In this document: positions 1-13,034 of the stretch, in pieces
How the letters are laid out: each line of letters starts with the position of its first letter
Numbering within the stretch: the stretch's first letter is position 1
DNA from: Nemertoderma westbladi
Taxonomy: Eukaryota; Xenacoelomorpha; Nemertodermatida; Nemertodermatidae
Direction of reading: 5' to 3'
Assembly (NCBI GenBank): GCA_032718475.1
Contig: JAUCBJ010007689.1
Span: 25,271 to 89,270 of the forward strand
Length of the DNA: 64,000 bases
Notes under the pieces: model-generated
The model's input: only the letters and a program-made list of their open reading frames with translations
The model's database searches: none
Told to the model about the DNA's origin: nothing
Translations under genes and position numbers: made by a program

Positions 1-189
1 CCAGGTAGATGCATCTGATGTACTGGCTGGACTACTGGTTCGGTATTACCAGGTAGATGCATCTGATGTACCGGCTGGTCTACTGGTTCGGCATTACCAG
101 TATCTGCGTCGGATGTACCGGATGGTCTACTGGCTCAGCATTACTAGCAGATGCGTCGGTTGTACCGTCTGGTCTACTGGTTTGGTATT

Positions 190-1605
190 ATAATGTACCG
201 GCTGGTCTACTGGCTCAGCATTACTAGTAGATGCGTCGGATGTACCGGCTGGTCTACTGGTTCGGTATTATAATATACCAGCTGGTCTACTGGTTCGGCA
301 TTACCAGTAGATGCGTCGGATGTACTGGCTGGACTACTGGCTCAGCATTACCAGGTAGATGCATCTGATGTACCGGCTGGACTACTGGTTCGGTATTACC
401 AGGTAGATGCATCTGATATACTGGCTGGTCTACTGGTTCGGCATTACCAGTATCTGCGTCGGATGTACCGGATGGTCTACTGGCTCAGCATTACTAGTAG
501 ATGCGTCGGATGTACCGTCTGGTCTACTGGTTTGGTATTATAATGTACCGGCTGGTCTACTGGCTCAGCATTACTAGTAGATGCGTCGGATGAACTGGCT
601 GGTCTACTGGCTCGGCATTACCAGTAGATGCGTCGGATGTACTGGCTGGACTACTGGCTCAGCATTACCAGGTAGATGCGTCGGATGTACCAGCTGGTCT
701 ACTGGTTCGGTATTATAATGTACCGGCTGGTCTACTGGCTCAGCATTACTAGTAGATGCGTCGGATGTACTGGCTGGTCTACTGGTTCGGTATTACCAGG
801 TAGATACATCGAATGTACTGGCTGGTCTACTGGCTCAGCATTACTAGTAGATGCGTCGGATGTACTGGCTGGTCTACTGGTTCGGTATTATAATGTACCG
901 GCTGGTCTACTGGCTCAGCATTACTAGTAGATGCGTCGGATGTACCGGCTGGTCTACTGGTTCGGTATTATAATATACCAGCTGGTCTACTGGTTCGGCA
1001 TTACCAGTAGATGCGTCGGATGTACTGGCTGGACTACTGGCTCAGCATTACCAGGTAGATGCATCTGATGTACCGGCTGGACTACTGGTTCGGTATTACC
1101 AGGTAGATGCATCTGATATACTGGCTGGTCTACTGGTTCGGCATTACCAGTATCTGCGTCGGATGTACCGGATGGTCTACTGGCTCAGCATTACTAGTAG
1201 ATGCGTCGGATGTACCGTCTGGTCTACTGGTTTGGTATTATAATGTACCGGCTGGTCTACTGGCTCAGCATTACTAGTAGATGCGTCGGATGAACTGGCT
1301 GGTCTACTGGCTCGGCATTACCAGTAGATGCGTCGGATGTACTGGCTGGACTACTGGCTCAGCATTACCAGGTAGATGCGTCGGATGTACCAGCTGGTCT
1401 ACTGGTTCGGTATTATAATGTACCGGCTGGTCTACTGGCTCAGCATTACTAGTAGATGCGTCGGATGTACTGGCTGGTCTACTGGTTCGGTATTACCAGG
1501 TAGATACATCGAATGTACTGGCTGGTCTACTGGCTCAGCATTACTAGTAGATGCGTCGGATGTACTGGCTGGTCTACTGGTTCGGTATTATAATGTACCG
1601 GCTGG
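190..1605. repeat. 700-bp higher-order tandem duplication
   Basis: Within the satellite, about 190-900 is repeated almost unchanged at about 890-1605. The offset is exactly 700 bp: for example, the odd CATCTGATATACTGG monomer lies near 411 and again near 1111, and the GATGAACTGG variant near 588 and 1288. The copies part at about 1606, where the second has GGTTGGACATTACC. Confidence 0.85.
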
Positions 1606-3811
1606 TCTACTGGTTGGACATTACCAGTAGATGCGTTGGATGTACTGGCTGGACTACTGGTTCGGTATTACCAGGTAGATGCATCTGATGTACCGGCTGG
1701 TCTACTGGCTCAGCATTACCAGTAGATGCGTCTGATGTACTGGCTGTACTACTGGTTCGGTATTACCAGGTAGATACATCGGATGTACCGGCTGGTCTAC
1801 TGGCTCAGCATTACTAGTAGATGCCTCGGATGTACCGTCTGGTCTACTGGTTTGGTATTACCAGGTAGATACATCGGATGTACCGGCTGGTCTACTGGCT
1901 CAGCATTACTAGTAGATGCTTTGGATGTACTGGCTGGTCTACTGGCTCGGCATTTCCAGTAGATGCATCGGATGTACTGGCTGGTCTACTGGCTCAGCAT
2001 TTCCAGTAGATGCATCGGATGAACCGGCTGGTCTACTGGTTCGGTATTATAATGTACCGGCTGGTCTACTGGTTGGACATTACCAGTAGATGCGTTGGAT
2101 GTACTGGCTGGACTACTGGTTCGGTATTACCAGGTAGATGCATCTGATGTACCGGCTGGTCTACTGGCTCAGCATTACCAGTAGATGCGTCTGATGTACT
2201 GGCTGGACTACTGGTTCGGTATTACCAGGTAGATACATCGGATGTACCGGCTGGTCTACTGGCTCGGCATTTCCAGTAGATGCGTCGGATGTACTGGCTG
2301 GACTACTGGCTCAGCATTACCAGTAGATGCGTCTGATGTACTGGCTGGACTACTGGTTCGGTATTACCAGGTAGATACATCGGATGTACCGGCTGGTCTA
2401 CTGGCTCGGCATTTCCAGTAGATGCGTCGGATGTACCAGCTGGTCTACTGGTTCGGTATTATAATGTACCGGCTGGTCTACTGGTTCTGCATTACCAGGT
2501 AGATACGTCGGATGTACCGGCTGGACTACTGGCTCGGCATTAACAGTAGATGCATCCAATGTACCGACTGGTCTACTGGTTCGGAATTATAATGTACCAG
2601 CTGGTCTACTGGTTCGGCATTACCAGGTAGATACGTCGGATGTACCGGCTGGTCTACTGGTTTGGCATTACCATTATCTGCGTCGGATGTACCGGCTGGT
2701 CTACTGGTTCGGCATTACCAGGTAGATATGTCGGATGTACCGGCTGGACTACTGGCTCGACATTACCAGTAGATGCATCCAATGTACCGGCTGGTCTACT
2801 GGTTCGGTATTATAATGTACCGGCTGGACTACTGGTTCAGCATTACCAGTTGATGCGTCGGATGTACCGGCTGGTCTACTGGTTCGGTATTATAATGTAC
2901 TGGCTGGTCTACTGGTTGGACATTACCAGTAGATGCGTTGGATGTACTGGCTGGTCTACTGGTTCGGCATTACAGTATAATGTACCGGCTGGTCTACTGG
3001 CTCAGCATTGCCAGTAGATGCGTCGGATGTACCGGCTGGACTACTGGCTCGGCATTACCAGTAGATGCATCCAATGTACCGGCTGGTCTACTGGTTCGGT
3101 ATTATAATGTACTGGCTGGTCTACTGGTTCAGCATTACCAGTAGATGCGTCGGATGTACTGGCTGGACTACTGGCTCAGCATTACCAGGTAGATGCGTCG
3201 GATGTACCGGCTGGTCTACTGGTTCGGTATTATAATGTACTGGCTGGACTACTGGTTCGGTATTACCAGGTAGATGCATCTGATGTACCGGCTGGTCTAC
3301 TGGCTCAGCATTACCAGTAGATGCATCCAATGTACTGGCTGGTCTACTGGTTCAGTATTATAATGTACCGGCTGGTCTACTGGTTGGACATTACCAGTAG
3401 ATGCGTCGGATGTACCGGCTGGTCTACTGGCTCAGCATTACCAGGTAGATGCGTCGGATGTACCGGCTGGTCTACTGGTTCGGTATTATAATGTACCGGC
3501 TGGTCTACTGGCTCACCATTACTAGTAGATGCGTCGGATGTACCGGCTGGTCTACTGGTTCGGTATTACCAGGTAAATACATCAGATGTACCGGCTGGTC
3601 TACTGGCTCAGCATTACCAGTAGATGCGTCGGATGTACCGGCTGGTCTACTGGTTCGGTATTATAATATACCGGCTAGACTACTGGTTCGGTATTACCAG
3701 GTAGATGCATCTGATGTACCCGCTGGTCTACTGGCTCAGCATTACCAGTAGATGCATCCAATGTACCGGCTGGTCTACTGGTTCGGTATTATAATGTACC
3801 GGCTGGTCTAC

Positions 3812-4995
3812 TGGTTGGCCATTACCAGTAGATGTGTCGGATGTACTGGCTGGACTACTGGCTCAGCATTACTAGTAGATGCGTCGGATGTACCGGCTGG
3901 TCTACTGGTTCGGTATTACCAGGTAGATACATCGGATGTACCGGCTGGTCTACTGGCTCAGCATTACTAGTAGATGCGTCGGATGTACCGGCTGGTCTAC
4001 TGGTTTGGTATTACCAGGTAGATACATCAGATGTACCAGCTGGTCTACTGGCTCAGCATTACTAGTAGATGCGTCGGATGTACCGGCTGGTCTACTATCT
4101 CGGCATTACCAGTAGATGCGTCGCATGTACTTGCTGGACTACTGGCTCAGCATTACAAGTAGATGCATCCGATGTACCGGCTGGTCTACTGGTTCGTTAT
4201 TATAATGTACCGGCTGGTCTACTGATTGGACATTACCAGTAGATGCGTTGGATGTACTGGCTGGACTACTGGTTCGGTATTACCAGGTAGATGCATCTGA
4301 TGTACCGGCTGGTCTACTGGCTCAGCATTACCAGTAGATGCGTTTGATGTACTGGCTGGACTACTGGTTCGGTATTACCAGGTAGATACATCGGATGTAC
4401 CGGCTGGTCTACTGGTTGGCCATTACCAGTAGATGTGTCGGATGTACTGGCTGGACTACTGGCTCAGCATTACTAGTAGATGCGTCGGATGTACCGGCTG
4501 GTCTACTGGTTCGGTATTACCAGGTAGATACATCGGATGTACCGGCTGGTCTACTGGCTCAGCATTACTAGTAGATGCGTCGGATGTACCGGCTGGTCTA
4601 CTGGTTTGGTATTACCAGGTAGATACATCAGATGTACCAGCTGGTCTACTGGCTCAGCATTACTAGTAGATGCGTCGGATGTACCGGCTGGTCTACTATC
4701 TCGGCATTACCAGTAGATGCGTCGCATGTACTTGCTGGACTACTGGCTCAGCATTACAAGTAGATGCATCCGATGTACCGGCTGGTCTACTGGTTCGTTA
4801 TTATAATGTACCGGCTGGTCTACTGATTGGACATTACCAGTAGATGCGTTGGATGTACTGGCTGGACTACTGGCTCAGCATTACCAGGTAGATGCATCTG
4901 ATGTACCGGCTGGTCTACTGGCTCAGCATTACCAGTAGATGCGTTTGATGTACTGGCTGGACTACTGGTTCGGTATTACCAGGTAGATACATCGG
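3812..4995. repeat. 601-bp higher-order tandem duplication
   Basis: A block with the rare GGTTGGCCATTACC and GATGTGTCGG variants starts at about 3812 and again at about 4413, and the two copies match nearly base for base. One visible difference is TTCGGTATT near 4273 against CTCAGCATT near 4874. The offset differs from the 700-bp unit, so the satellite has no single higher-order period. Confidence 0.8.
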
Positions 4996-7900
4996 ATGTA
5001 CCGGCTGGTCTACTGGCTCAGCATTACTAGTAGATGCTTCGGATGTACTGGCTGGTCTACTGGCTCGGCATTTCCAGTAGATGCATCGGATGTAATGGCT
5101 GGTCTACTGGCTCGGCATGTCCAGTAGATGCATCGGATGAACCGGCTGGTCTACTGGCTCAGCATTACTAGTAGATGCTTCGGATGTACTGGCTGGTCTA
5201 CTGGCTCGGCATTTCCAGTAGATGCATCGGATGTACTGGCTGGTCTACTAGCTCGGCATTTCCAGTAGATGCATCTGATGTACCGGCTGGTCTACTGGCT
5301 CAGCATTACCAGTAGATGCGTCTGATGTACTGGCTGGACTACTGGTTCGGTATTACCAGGTAGATCATCAGATGTACCGGCTGGTCTACTGGCTCGGCAT
5401 TTCCAGTAGATGCGTTGGATGTATCGGCTGGACTACTGGCTCAGTATTACCAGTAGATGCATCCAATGTACCTGCTGGTCTACTGGTTCGGTATTATAAT
5501 GTACCAGCTGGTCTACTGGTTCGGCATTACCAGTATCTGCGTCGGATGTACCAGCTGGTCTACTGGTTCGGAATTAGAAGTAGATGCCTCGGATGTACCG
5601 GCTGGTCTACTGGTTCGGTATTACAGTATAATGTACCGGCTCGTCTACTGGCTCGGCATTACCAGTAGATGCGTCGGATGTACTGGCTGGACTACTGGCT
5701 CGGCAGTACCAGTAGATGCATCCAATGTACCGGCTGGTCTACTGGTTCGGTATTATAATGTACTGGCTGGTCTACTGGTTCGGCATTACCAGTAGATGCG
5801 TCAGATGTACTGGCTGGACTACTGGCTCAGCATTACCAGGTAGATGCTTCGGATGTACCGGCTGGTCTACTGGTTCGGTATTATAATGTACTGGCTGGAC
5901 TACTGGTTCGGTATTACCAGGTAGATGCATCTGATGTACCGGCTGGTCTACTGGCTCAGCATTACCAGTAGATGCTTCGGATGTACCGGCTGGTCTACTG
6001 GTTCAGTATTATAATGTACCGGCTGGTCTACTGGTTGGACATTACCAGTAGATGCGTCGGATGTACTGGCTGGACTACTGGCTCAGCATTACCAGGTAGA
6101 TGCGTCGGATGTACCGGCTGGTCTACTGGTTCGGTATTATAATGTACCGGCTGGTCTACTGGCTCACCATTACTAGTAGATGCGTCGGATGTACCGGCTG
6201 GTCTACTGGTTCGGTATTACCAGGTAAATACATCGGATGTACCAGCTGGTCTACTGGCTCAGCATTACTAGTAGATGCGTCGGATGTACCGGCTGGTCTA
6301 CTGGTTCGGTATTACCAGGTAGATACATCGGATGTACCGGCTGGACTACTGGCTCAGCATTACTAGTAGATGCGTCGGATGTACCGGCTGGTCTACTGGT
6401 TTGGTATTACCAGGTAGATACATCGGATGTACCGGCTTGTCTACTGGCTCAGCATTACTATTAGATGCGTCGGATGTACCGGCTGGTCTACTAGCTCGGC
6501 ATTACCAGTATCTGCGTCGGATGTACCGGCTGGACTACTGGTTCGGTATTATAATGTACCGGCTGGACTACTGGCTCAGCATTACCAGTAGATGCATCCG
6601 ATGTACTGGCTGGTCTACTAGTTCGGTATTATAATGTACTGGCTGGTCTACTGGCTCAGCATTACCAGTAGATGCATCCGATGTACTGGCTGGTCTACTG
6701 GTTCGGTATTATAATGTACCGGCTGGACTACTGGCTCAGCATTACCAGTAGATGCATCCGATGTACTGGGTGGTCTACTGGTTCGGTATTATAATGTACC
6801 GGCTGGTCTACTGGCTCAGCATTACCAGTAGATGCGTCGGATATACCGGCTGGACTACTGGCTCAGCATTACCAGTAGATGCATCCGATGTACTGGGTGG
6901 TCTACTGGTTCGGTATTATAATGTACCGGCTGGTCTACTGGTTCGGCATTACCAGGTAGATACGTCGGATGTACCGGCTGGTCTACTGGTTCGGCATTAC
7001 AAGTATCTGCGTCGGATGTACCAGCTGATCTACTGGTTCGGAATTAGAAGTAGATGCCTCGGATGTACTGGCTGGTCTACTGGTTCGGTATTACAGTATA
7101 ATGTACCGGCTGGTCTACTGGCTCGGCATTACCAGTAGATGCGTCGGATGTACTGGCTGGACTACTGGCTCGGCAGTACCAGTAGATGCATCCAATGTAC
7201 CGGCTGGTCTACTGGTTCGGTATTATAATGTACTGGCTGGTCTACTGGTTCGGCATTACCAGTAGATGCGTCGGATGTACTGTCTGGACTACTGGCTGAG
7301 CATTACCAGGTAGATGCTTCGGATGTACCGGCTGGTCTACTGGTTCGGTATTATAATGTACTGGCTGGACTACTGGCTCAGCATTACCAGTAGATGCATC
7401 CAATGTACCGGCTGGTCTACTGGTTCGGTATTACCAGGTAGATGCATCTGATGTACCGGCTGGTCTACTGGCTCAGCATTACCAGTAGATGCATCCAATG
7501 TACCGGCTGGTCTATTGGTTCAATATTATAATGTACCGGCTGGTCTACTGGTTGGACATTACCAGTAGATGCGTCGGATGTACTGGCTGGACTACTGGCT
7601 CAGCATTACCAGGTAGATGCGTCGGATGTACCGGCTGGTCTACTGGTTCGGTATTATAATGTACTGGCTGGTCTACTGGCTCACCATTACTAGTAGATGC
7701 GTCGGATGTACGGGCTGGTCTACTGGTTCGGTATTACCAGGTAAATACATCGGATGTACTGGCTGGTCTACTGGCTCAGCATTACCAGTAGATGCGTCGG
7801 ATGTACCGGCTGGTCTACTGGTTCGGTATTATAATGTACCGGCTGGACTACTGGCTCAGCATTACTAGTAGATGTGTCGGATGTACCGGCTGGTCTACTG

Positions 7901-10900
7901 GTTTGGTATTACCAGGTAGATACATCGGATGTACCGGCTTGTCTACTGGCTCAGCATTACTAGTAGATGCGTCGGATGTACCGGCTGGTCTACTAGCTCG
8001 GCATTACCAGTATCTGCGTCGGATGTACCGGCTGGACTACTGGCTCAGCATTACCAGTAGATGCATCCGATGTACTGGCTGGTCTACTGGTTCGGTATTA
8101 TAATGTACCGGCTGGTCTACTAGCTCAGCATTACTAGTAGATGCGTCGGATGTACCGGCTGGTCTACTAGCTCGGCATTACCAGTATCTGCGTCGGATGT
8201 ACCGGCTGGAGTACTGGTTCGGTATTATAATGTACCGGCTGGACTACTGGCTCAGCATTGCCAGTAGATGCGTCGGATGTACCGGTTGGACTACTGGCTC
8301 AGCATTACCAGTAGATGCATCCGATGTACTGGCTGGTCTACTGGTTCGGTATTATAATGTACCGGCTGGTCTACTGGCTCAGCATTACTAGTAGATGCGT
8401 CGGATGTACCGGCTGGTCTACTAGCTCGGCATTACCAGTATCTGCGTCGGATGTACCGGCTGGACTACTGGTTCGGTATTATAATGTACCGGCTGGACTA
8501 CTGGCTCAGCATTACCAATAGATGCATCGGATGTACTGGCTGGACTACTGGTTCGGTATTACCAGTAGATACATCGGATGTACCGGCTGGTCTACTGGCT
8601 CGGTATTACCAGTAGATGCATCGGATGTACTGGCTGGACTACTGGTTCGGTATTACCAGTAGATGCGTCGGATGTACCGGATGGTCTACTGGTTCGGTAT
8701 TATAATGTACCGGCTGGTCTACTGGCTCAGCATTACCAATAGATGCGTTGGATGTACCGGCTGGTCTACTGGCTCGGTATTCCCAGTAGATGCGTCGGAT
8801 GTTCTGGCTGGACTACTGGTTCAGTATTACCAGTAGATACATCGGATGTACCGGCTGGTCTACTGGCTCGGTATTACCAGTAGATGCATCGGATGTACTG
8901 GCTGGACTACTGGTTCGGTATTACCAGTAGATGCGTCGGATGTACCGGATGGTCTACTGGTTCGGTATTATAATGTACCGGCTGGTCTACTGGCTCAGCA
9001 TTACCAATAGATTCGTTGGATGTACCGGCTGGTCTACTGGCTCGGTATTACCAGTAGATGCGTCGGATGTTCTGGCTGGACTACTGGTTCAGTATTACCA
9101 GTAGATGCGTCGGATGTACCGGATGGTCTACTGGTTCGGTATTACCAGTAGATGCGTCGGATGTACCGGATGGTCTACTGGTTCGGTATTACCAGGTAGA
9201 TGCGTCGGATTTACCAGATGGTCTACTGGTTCGGTATTACCAGTAGATGCGTCGGATGTACCGGATGGTCTACTAGCTCGGCATTACCAGTATCTGCGTC
9301 GGATGTACTGGCTGGTCTACTGGTTCGGTATTACCAGGTAGATACATCGGATGTACCAGCTGATCTACTGGTTCGGTATTACCAGTAGATGCGTCGGATG
9401 TACTGGCTGGTCTACTGGTTCGGTATTACCAGGTAGATACATCGGATGTACCGGATGGTCTACTGGTTCGGTATTACCACTAGATGCGTCGGATGTACTG
9501 GCTGGACTACTGGTTCGGTATTACCAGTAGATGCGTCGGATGTACCGGATGGTCTACTGGTTCGGTATTACCAGGTAGATGCGTCGGATGTACCGGATGG
9601 TCTACTGGTTCGGTATTACCAGTAGATGCGTCGGATGTACCGGATGGTCTACTAGCTCGGCATTACCAGTATCTGCGTCGGATGTACCGGCTGGACTACT
9701 GGCTCAGCATTACCAGTAGATGCATCCGATGTACTGGCTGGTCTACTGGTTCGGTATTATAATGTACCGGCTGGACTACTGGCTCAGCATTACCAGTAGA
9801 TGCATCCGATGTACTGGCTGGTCTACTGGTTCGGTATTATAATGTACCGGCTGGACTACTGGCTCAGTATTACCAGTAGATGCATCCAATGTACCGGCTG
9901 GTCTACTGGCTCAGCATTACCAGTAGATGCATCCAATGTACCGGCTGGTCTACTGGTTCGGTATTACCAGTAGATGCATCCAATGTACCGGCTGGTCTAC
10001 TGGCTCAGCATTACCAGTAGATGCATCCAATGTACTGGCTGGTCTACTGGTTCGGTATTATAATGTACCGGCTGGACTACTGGCTCAGTATTACCAGTAG
10101 ATGCATCCAATGTACCGGCTGGTCTACTGGCTCAGCATTACCAGTAGATGCATCGGATGTACCGGCTGGTCTACTGGTTCGGTATTACCAGTAGATGCGT
10201 TGGATGTATACTGGCTGGACTACTGGCTCGGCAGTACCAGTAGATGCATCCAATGTACTGGCTGGTCTACTGGTTCGGCATTATAATGTACCGGCTGGAC
10301 TACTGGCTCAGTATTACCAGTAGATGCATCCAATGTACCGGCTGGTCTACTGGCTCAGCATTACCAGTAGATGCATCCAATGTACCGGCTGGTCTACTGG
10401 CTCAGCATTACCAGTAGATGCATCGGATGTACCGGCTGGTCTACTGGTTCGGTATTACCAGGTAGATGCGTCGGATGTACCGGCTGGTCTACTGGCTCGG
10501 CAGTACCAGTAGATGCATCCAATGTACCGGCTGGTCTACTGGTTCGGTATTATAATGTACCGGCTGGTCTACTGGCTCAGCATTACCAGTAGATGTGTCG
10601 GATGTACCGGCTGGTCTACTGGTTCGGTATTACCAGTAGATGCATCCAATGTACCGGCTGGTCTACTGGTTCGGTATTACCAGGTAGATGCGTTGGATGT
10701 ATACTGGCTGGACTACTGGCTCGGCAGTACCAGTAGATGCATCCAATGTACCGGCTGGTCTACTGGTTCGGTATTATAATGTACCGGCTGGACTACTGGC
10801 TCAGTATTACCAGTAGATGCATCCAATGTACCGGCTGGTCTACTGGCTCAGCATTACCAGTAGATGCATCCAATGTACCGGCTGGTCTACTGGTTCGGTA

Positions 10901-11329
10901 TTACCAGTAGATGCATCGGATGTACCGGCTGGTCTACTGGTTCGGTATTACCAGTAGATGCGTTGGATGTACTGGCTGGACTACTGGCTCAGCATTGCCA
11001 GTAGATGCATCCAATGTACCGGCTGGTCTACTGGTTCGGTATTATAATGTACCGGCTGGTCTACTGGTTGGACATTACCAGTAGATGCGTTGGATGTACC
11101 GGCTGGTCTACTGGCTCAGCATTGCCAGTAGATGCATCCAATGTACCGGCTGGTCTACTGGTTCGGTATTATAATGTACCGGCTGGTCTACTGGTTGGAC
11201 ATTACCAGTAGATGCGTTGGATGTACTGGCTGGACTACTGGCTCAGCATTACCAGGTAGATGCGTCGGATGTACTGGCTGGTCTACTGGTTCGGTATTAT
11301 AATGTACCGGCTGGTCTACTGGCTCAGCA

Positions 11330-12350
11330 TTACCAGGTAGATGCGTCGGATGTACCGGCTGGTCTACTGGCTCAGCATTACTAGTAGATGCTTCGGATGT
11401 ACCGGCTGGTCTACTGGCTCAGCATTACCAGGTAGATGCGTCGGATGTACCGGCTGGTCTACTGGCTCAGCATCACCACTAGATGCGTTGGATGTACCGG
11501 CTGGTCTACTGGTTCGGTATTATAATGTACCGGCTGGTCTACTGGCTCAGCATTACCAGGTAGATGCGTCGGATGTACCGGCTGGTCTACTGGCTCAGCA
11601 TTACTAGTAGATGCTTCGGATGTACCGGCTGGTCTACTGGCTCAGCATTACTAGTAGATGCGTCGGATGTACCGGCTGGTCTACTGGCTCAGCATTACTA
11701 GTAGATGCTTCGGATGTACCGGCTGGTCTACTGGCTCAGCATTACCAGGTAGATGCGTTGGATGTACCGGCTGGTCTACTGGTTCGGTATTATAATGTAC
11801 CGGCTGGTCTACTGGCTCAGCATTACCAGGTAGATGCGTCGGATGTACCGGCTGGTCTACTGGCTCAGCATTACTAGTAGATGCTTCGGATGTACCGGCT
11901 GGTCTACTGGCTCAGCATTACCAGGTAGATGCGTCGGATGTACCGGCTGGTCTACTGGCTCAGCATTACCAGGTAGATGCGTCGGATGTACTGGCTGGTC
12001 TACTGGTTCGGTATTATAATGTACCGGCTGGTCTACTGGCTCAGCATTACCAGGTAGATGCGTCGGATGTACCGGCTGGTCTACTGGCTCAGCATTACTA
12101 GTAGATGCTTCGGATGTACCGGCTGGTCTACTGGCTCAGCATTACCAGGTAGATGCGTCGGATGTACCGGCTGGTCTACTGGCTCAGCATCACCACTAGA
12201 TGCGTTGGATGTACCGGCTGGTCTACTGGTTCGGTATTATAATGTACCGGCTGGTCTACTGGCTCAGCATTACCAGGTAGATGCGTCGGATGTACCGGCT
12301 GGTCTACTGGCTCAGCATTACTAGTAGATGCTTCGGATGTACCGGCTGGA
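11330..12350. repeat. 717-bp higher-order duplication at the homogenised end
   Basis: The run of monomers from 11341, including the rare CATCACCACTAGATGCG variant near 11470, recurs from 12058 with the same variant near 12187. The offset is 717 bp. The same CATCACCACTAG variant closes the array near 12874, so the segment has been copied at least twice. Confidence 0.75.
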
Positions 12351-13034
12351 CTACTGGCTCAGCATTACCAGGTAGATGCGTCGGATGTACTGGCTGGTCT
12401 ACTGGTTCGGTATTATAATGTACCGGCTGGTCTACTGGCTCAGCATTACCAGGTAGATGCGTCGGATGTACCGGCTGGTCTACTGGCTCAGCATTACTAG
12501 TAGATGCTTCGGATGTACCGGCTGGTCTACTGGCTCAGCATTACCAGGTAGATGCGTCGGATGTACCGGCTGGTCTACTGGCTCAGCATTACCAGGTAGA
12601 TGCGTCGGATGTACTGGCTGGTCTACTGGCTCAGCATTACTAGTAGATGCTTCGGATGTACCGGCTGGTCTACTGGCTCAGCATTACCAGGTAGATGCTT
12701 CGGATGTACCGGCTGGTCTACTGGCTCAGCATTACCAGGTAGATGCTTCGGATGTACCGGCTGGTCTACTGGCTCAGCATTACCAGGTAGATGCGTCGGA
12801 TGTACCGGCTGGTCTACTGGCTCAGCATTACCAGGTAGATGCGTCGGATGTACCGGCTGGTCTACTGGCTCAGCATCACCACTAGATGCGTTGGATGTAC
12901 CGGCTGGTCTACTAACTGCAGGGTGGATATTGATATTATGGACATGGCGCAACGGATGTTGTATCGCAACTGTACCGGGCAGTATCGCGGTAGGCCTACT
13001 GATAAAACGTAACTACTACGCATTTGTATGCTAG

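Larger units (their letters stand above)
1..12912. repeat. Satellite array, 47/48-bp and 33-bp monomers
   Basis: Uninterrupted tandem array that continues off the left edge. The full monomer is 47 or 48 bp (CCAG or CCAGG start, then TAGATGCGTCGGATGTACC, then GGCTGGTCTACTGG, then TTCGGTATTA or CTCAGCATTA). A short monomer of 33 bp lacks the TAGATGCGTCGGA part and starts TAATGTACC. Long and short monomers alternate irregularly, roughly 280-300 in total. Units near the right end (11300-12900) are the most uniform, with long runs of identical 48-bp copies. The 48-bp unit is a multiple of three and has few stops, so many false open frames appear (repeating VYWLSITSRCVGCTGWSTGS-like text). No sign of coding. 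The edge at 12912-13034 decays into unique sequence. Confidence 0.97.

Noticed and set aside
676-12885. Dozens of frames with VYWLSITSRCVGCTGW text in the satellite
   Set aside because: By-product of the 48-bp unit (16 codons). Frames change with every 47- or 33-bp monomer, so no continuous protein exists.
1-12912. A CRISPR array, suggested by regular 47/48-bp repeats
   Set aside because: There are no unique spacers between repeats, the monomers vary gradually, and the sequence is animal DNA.
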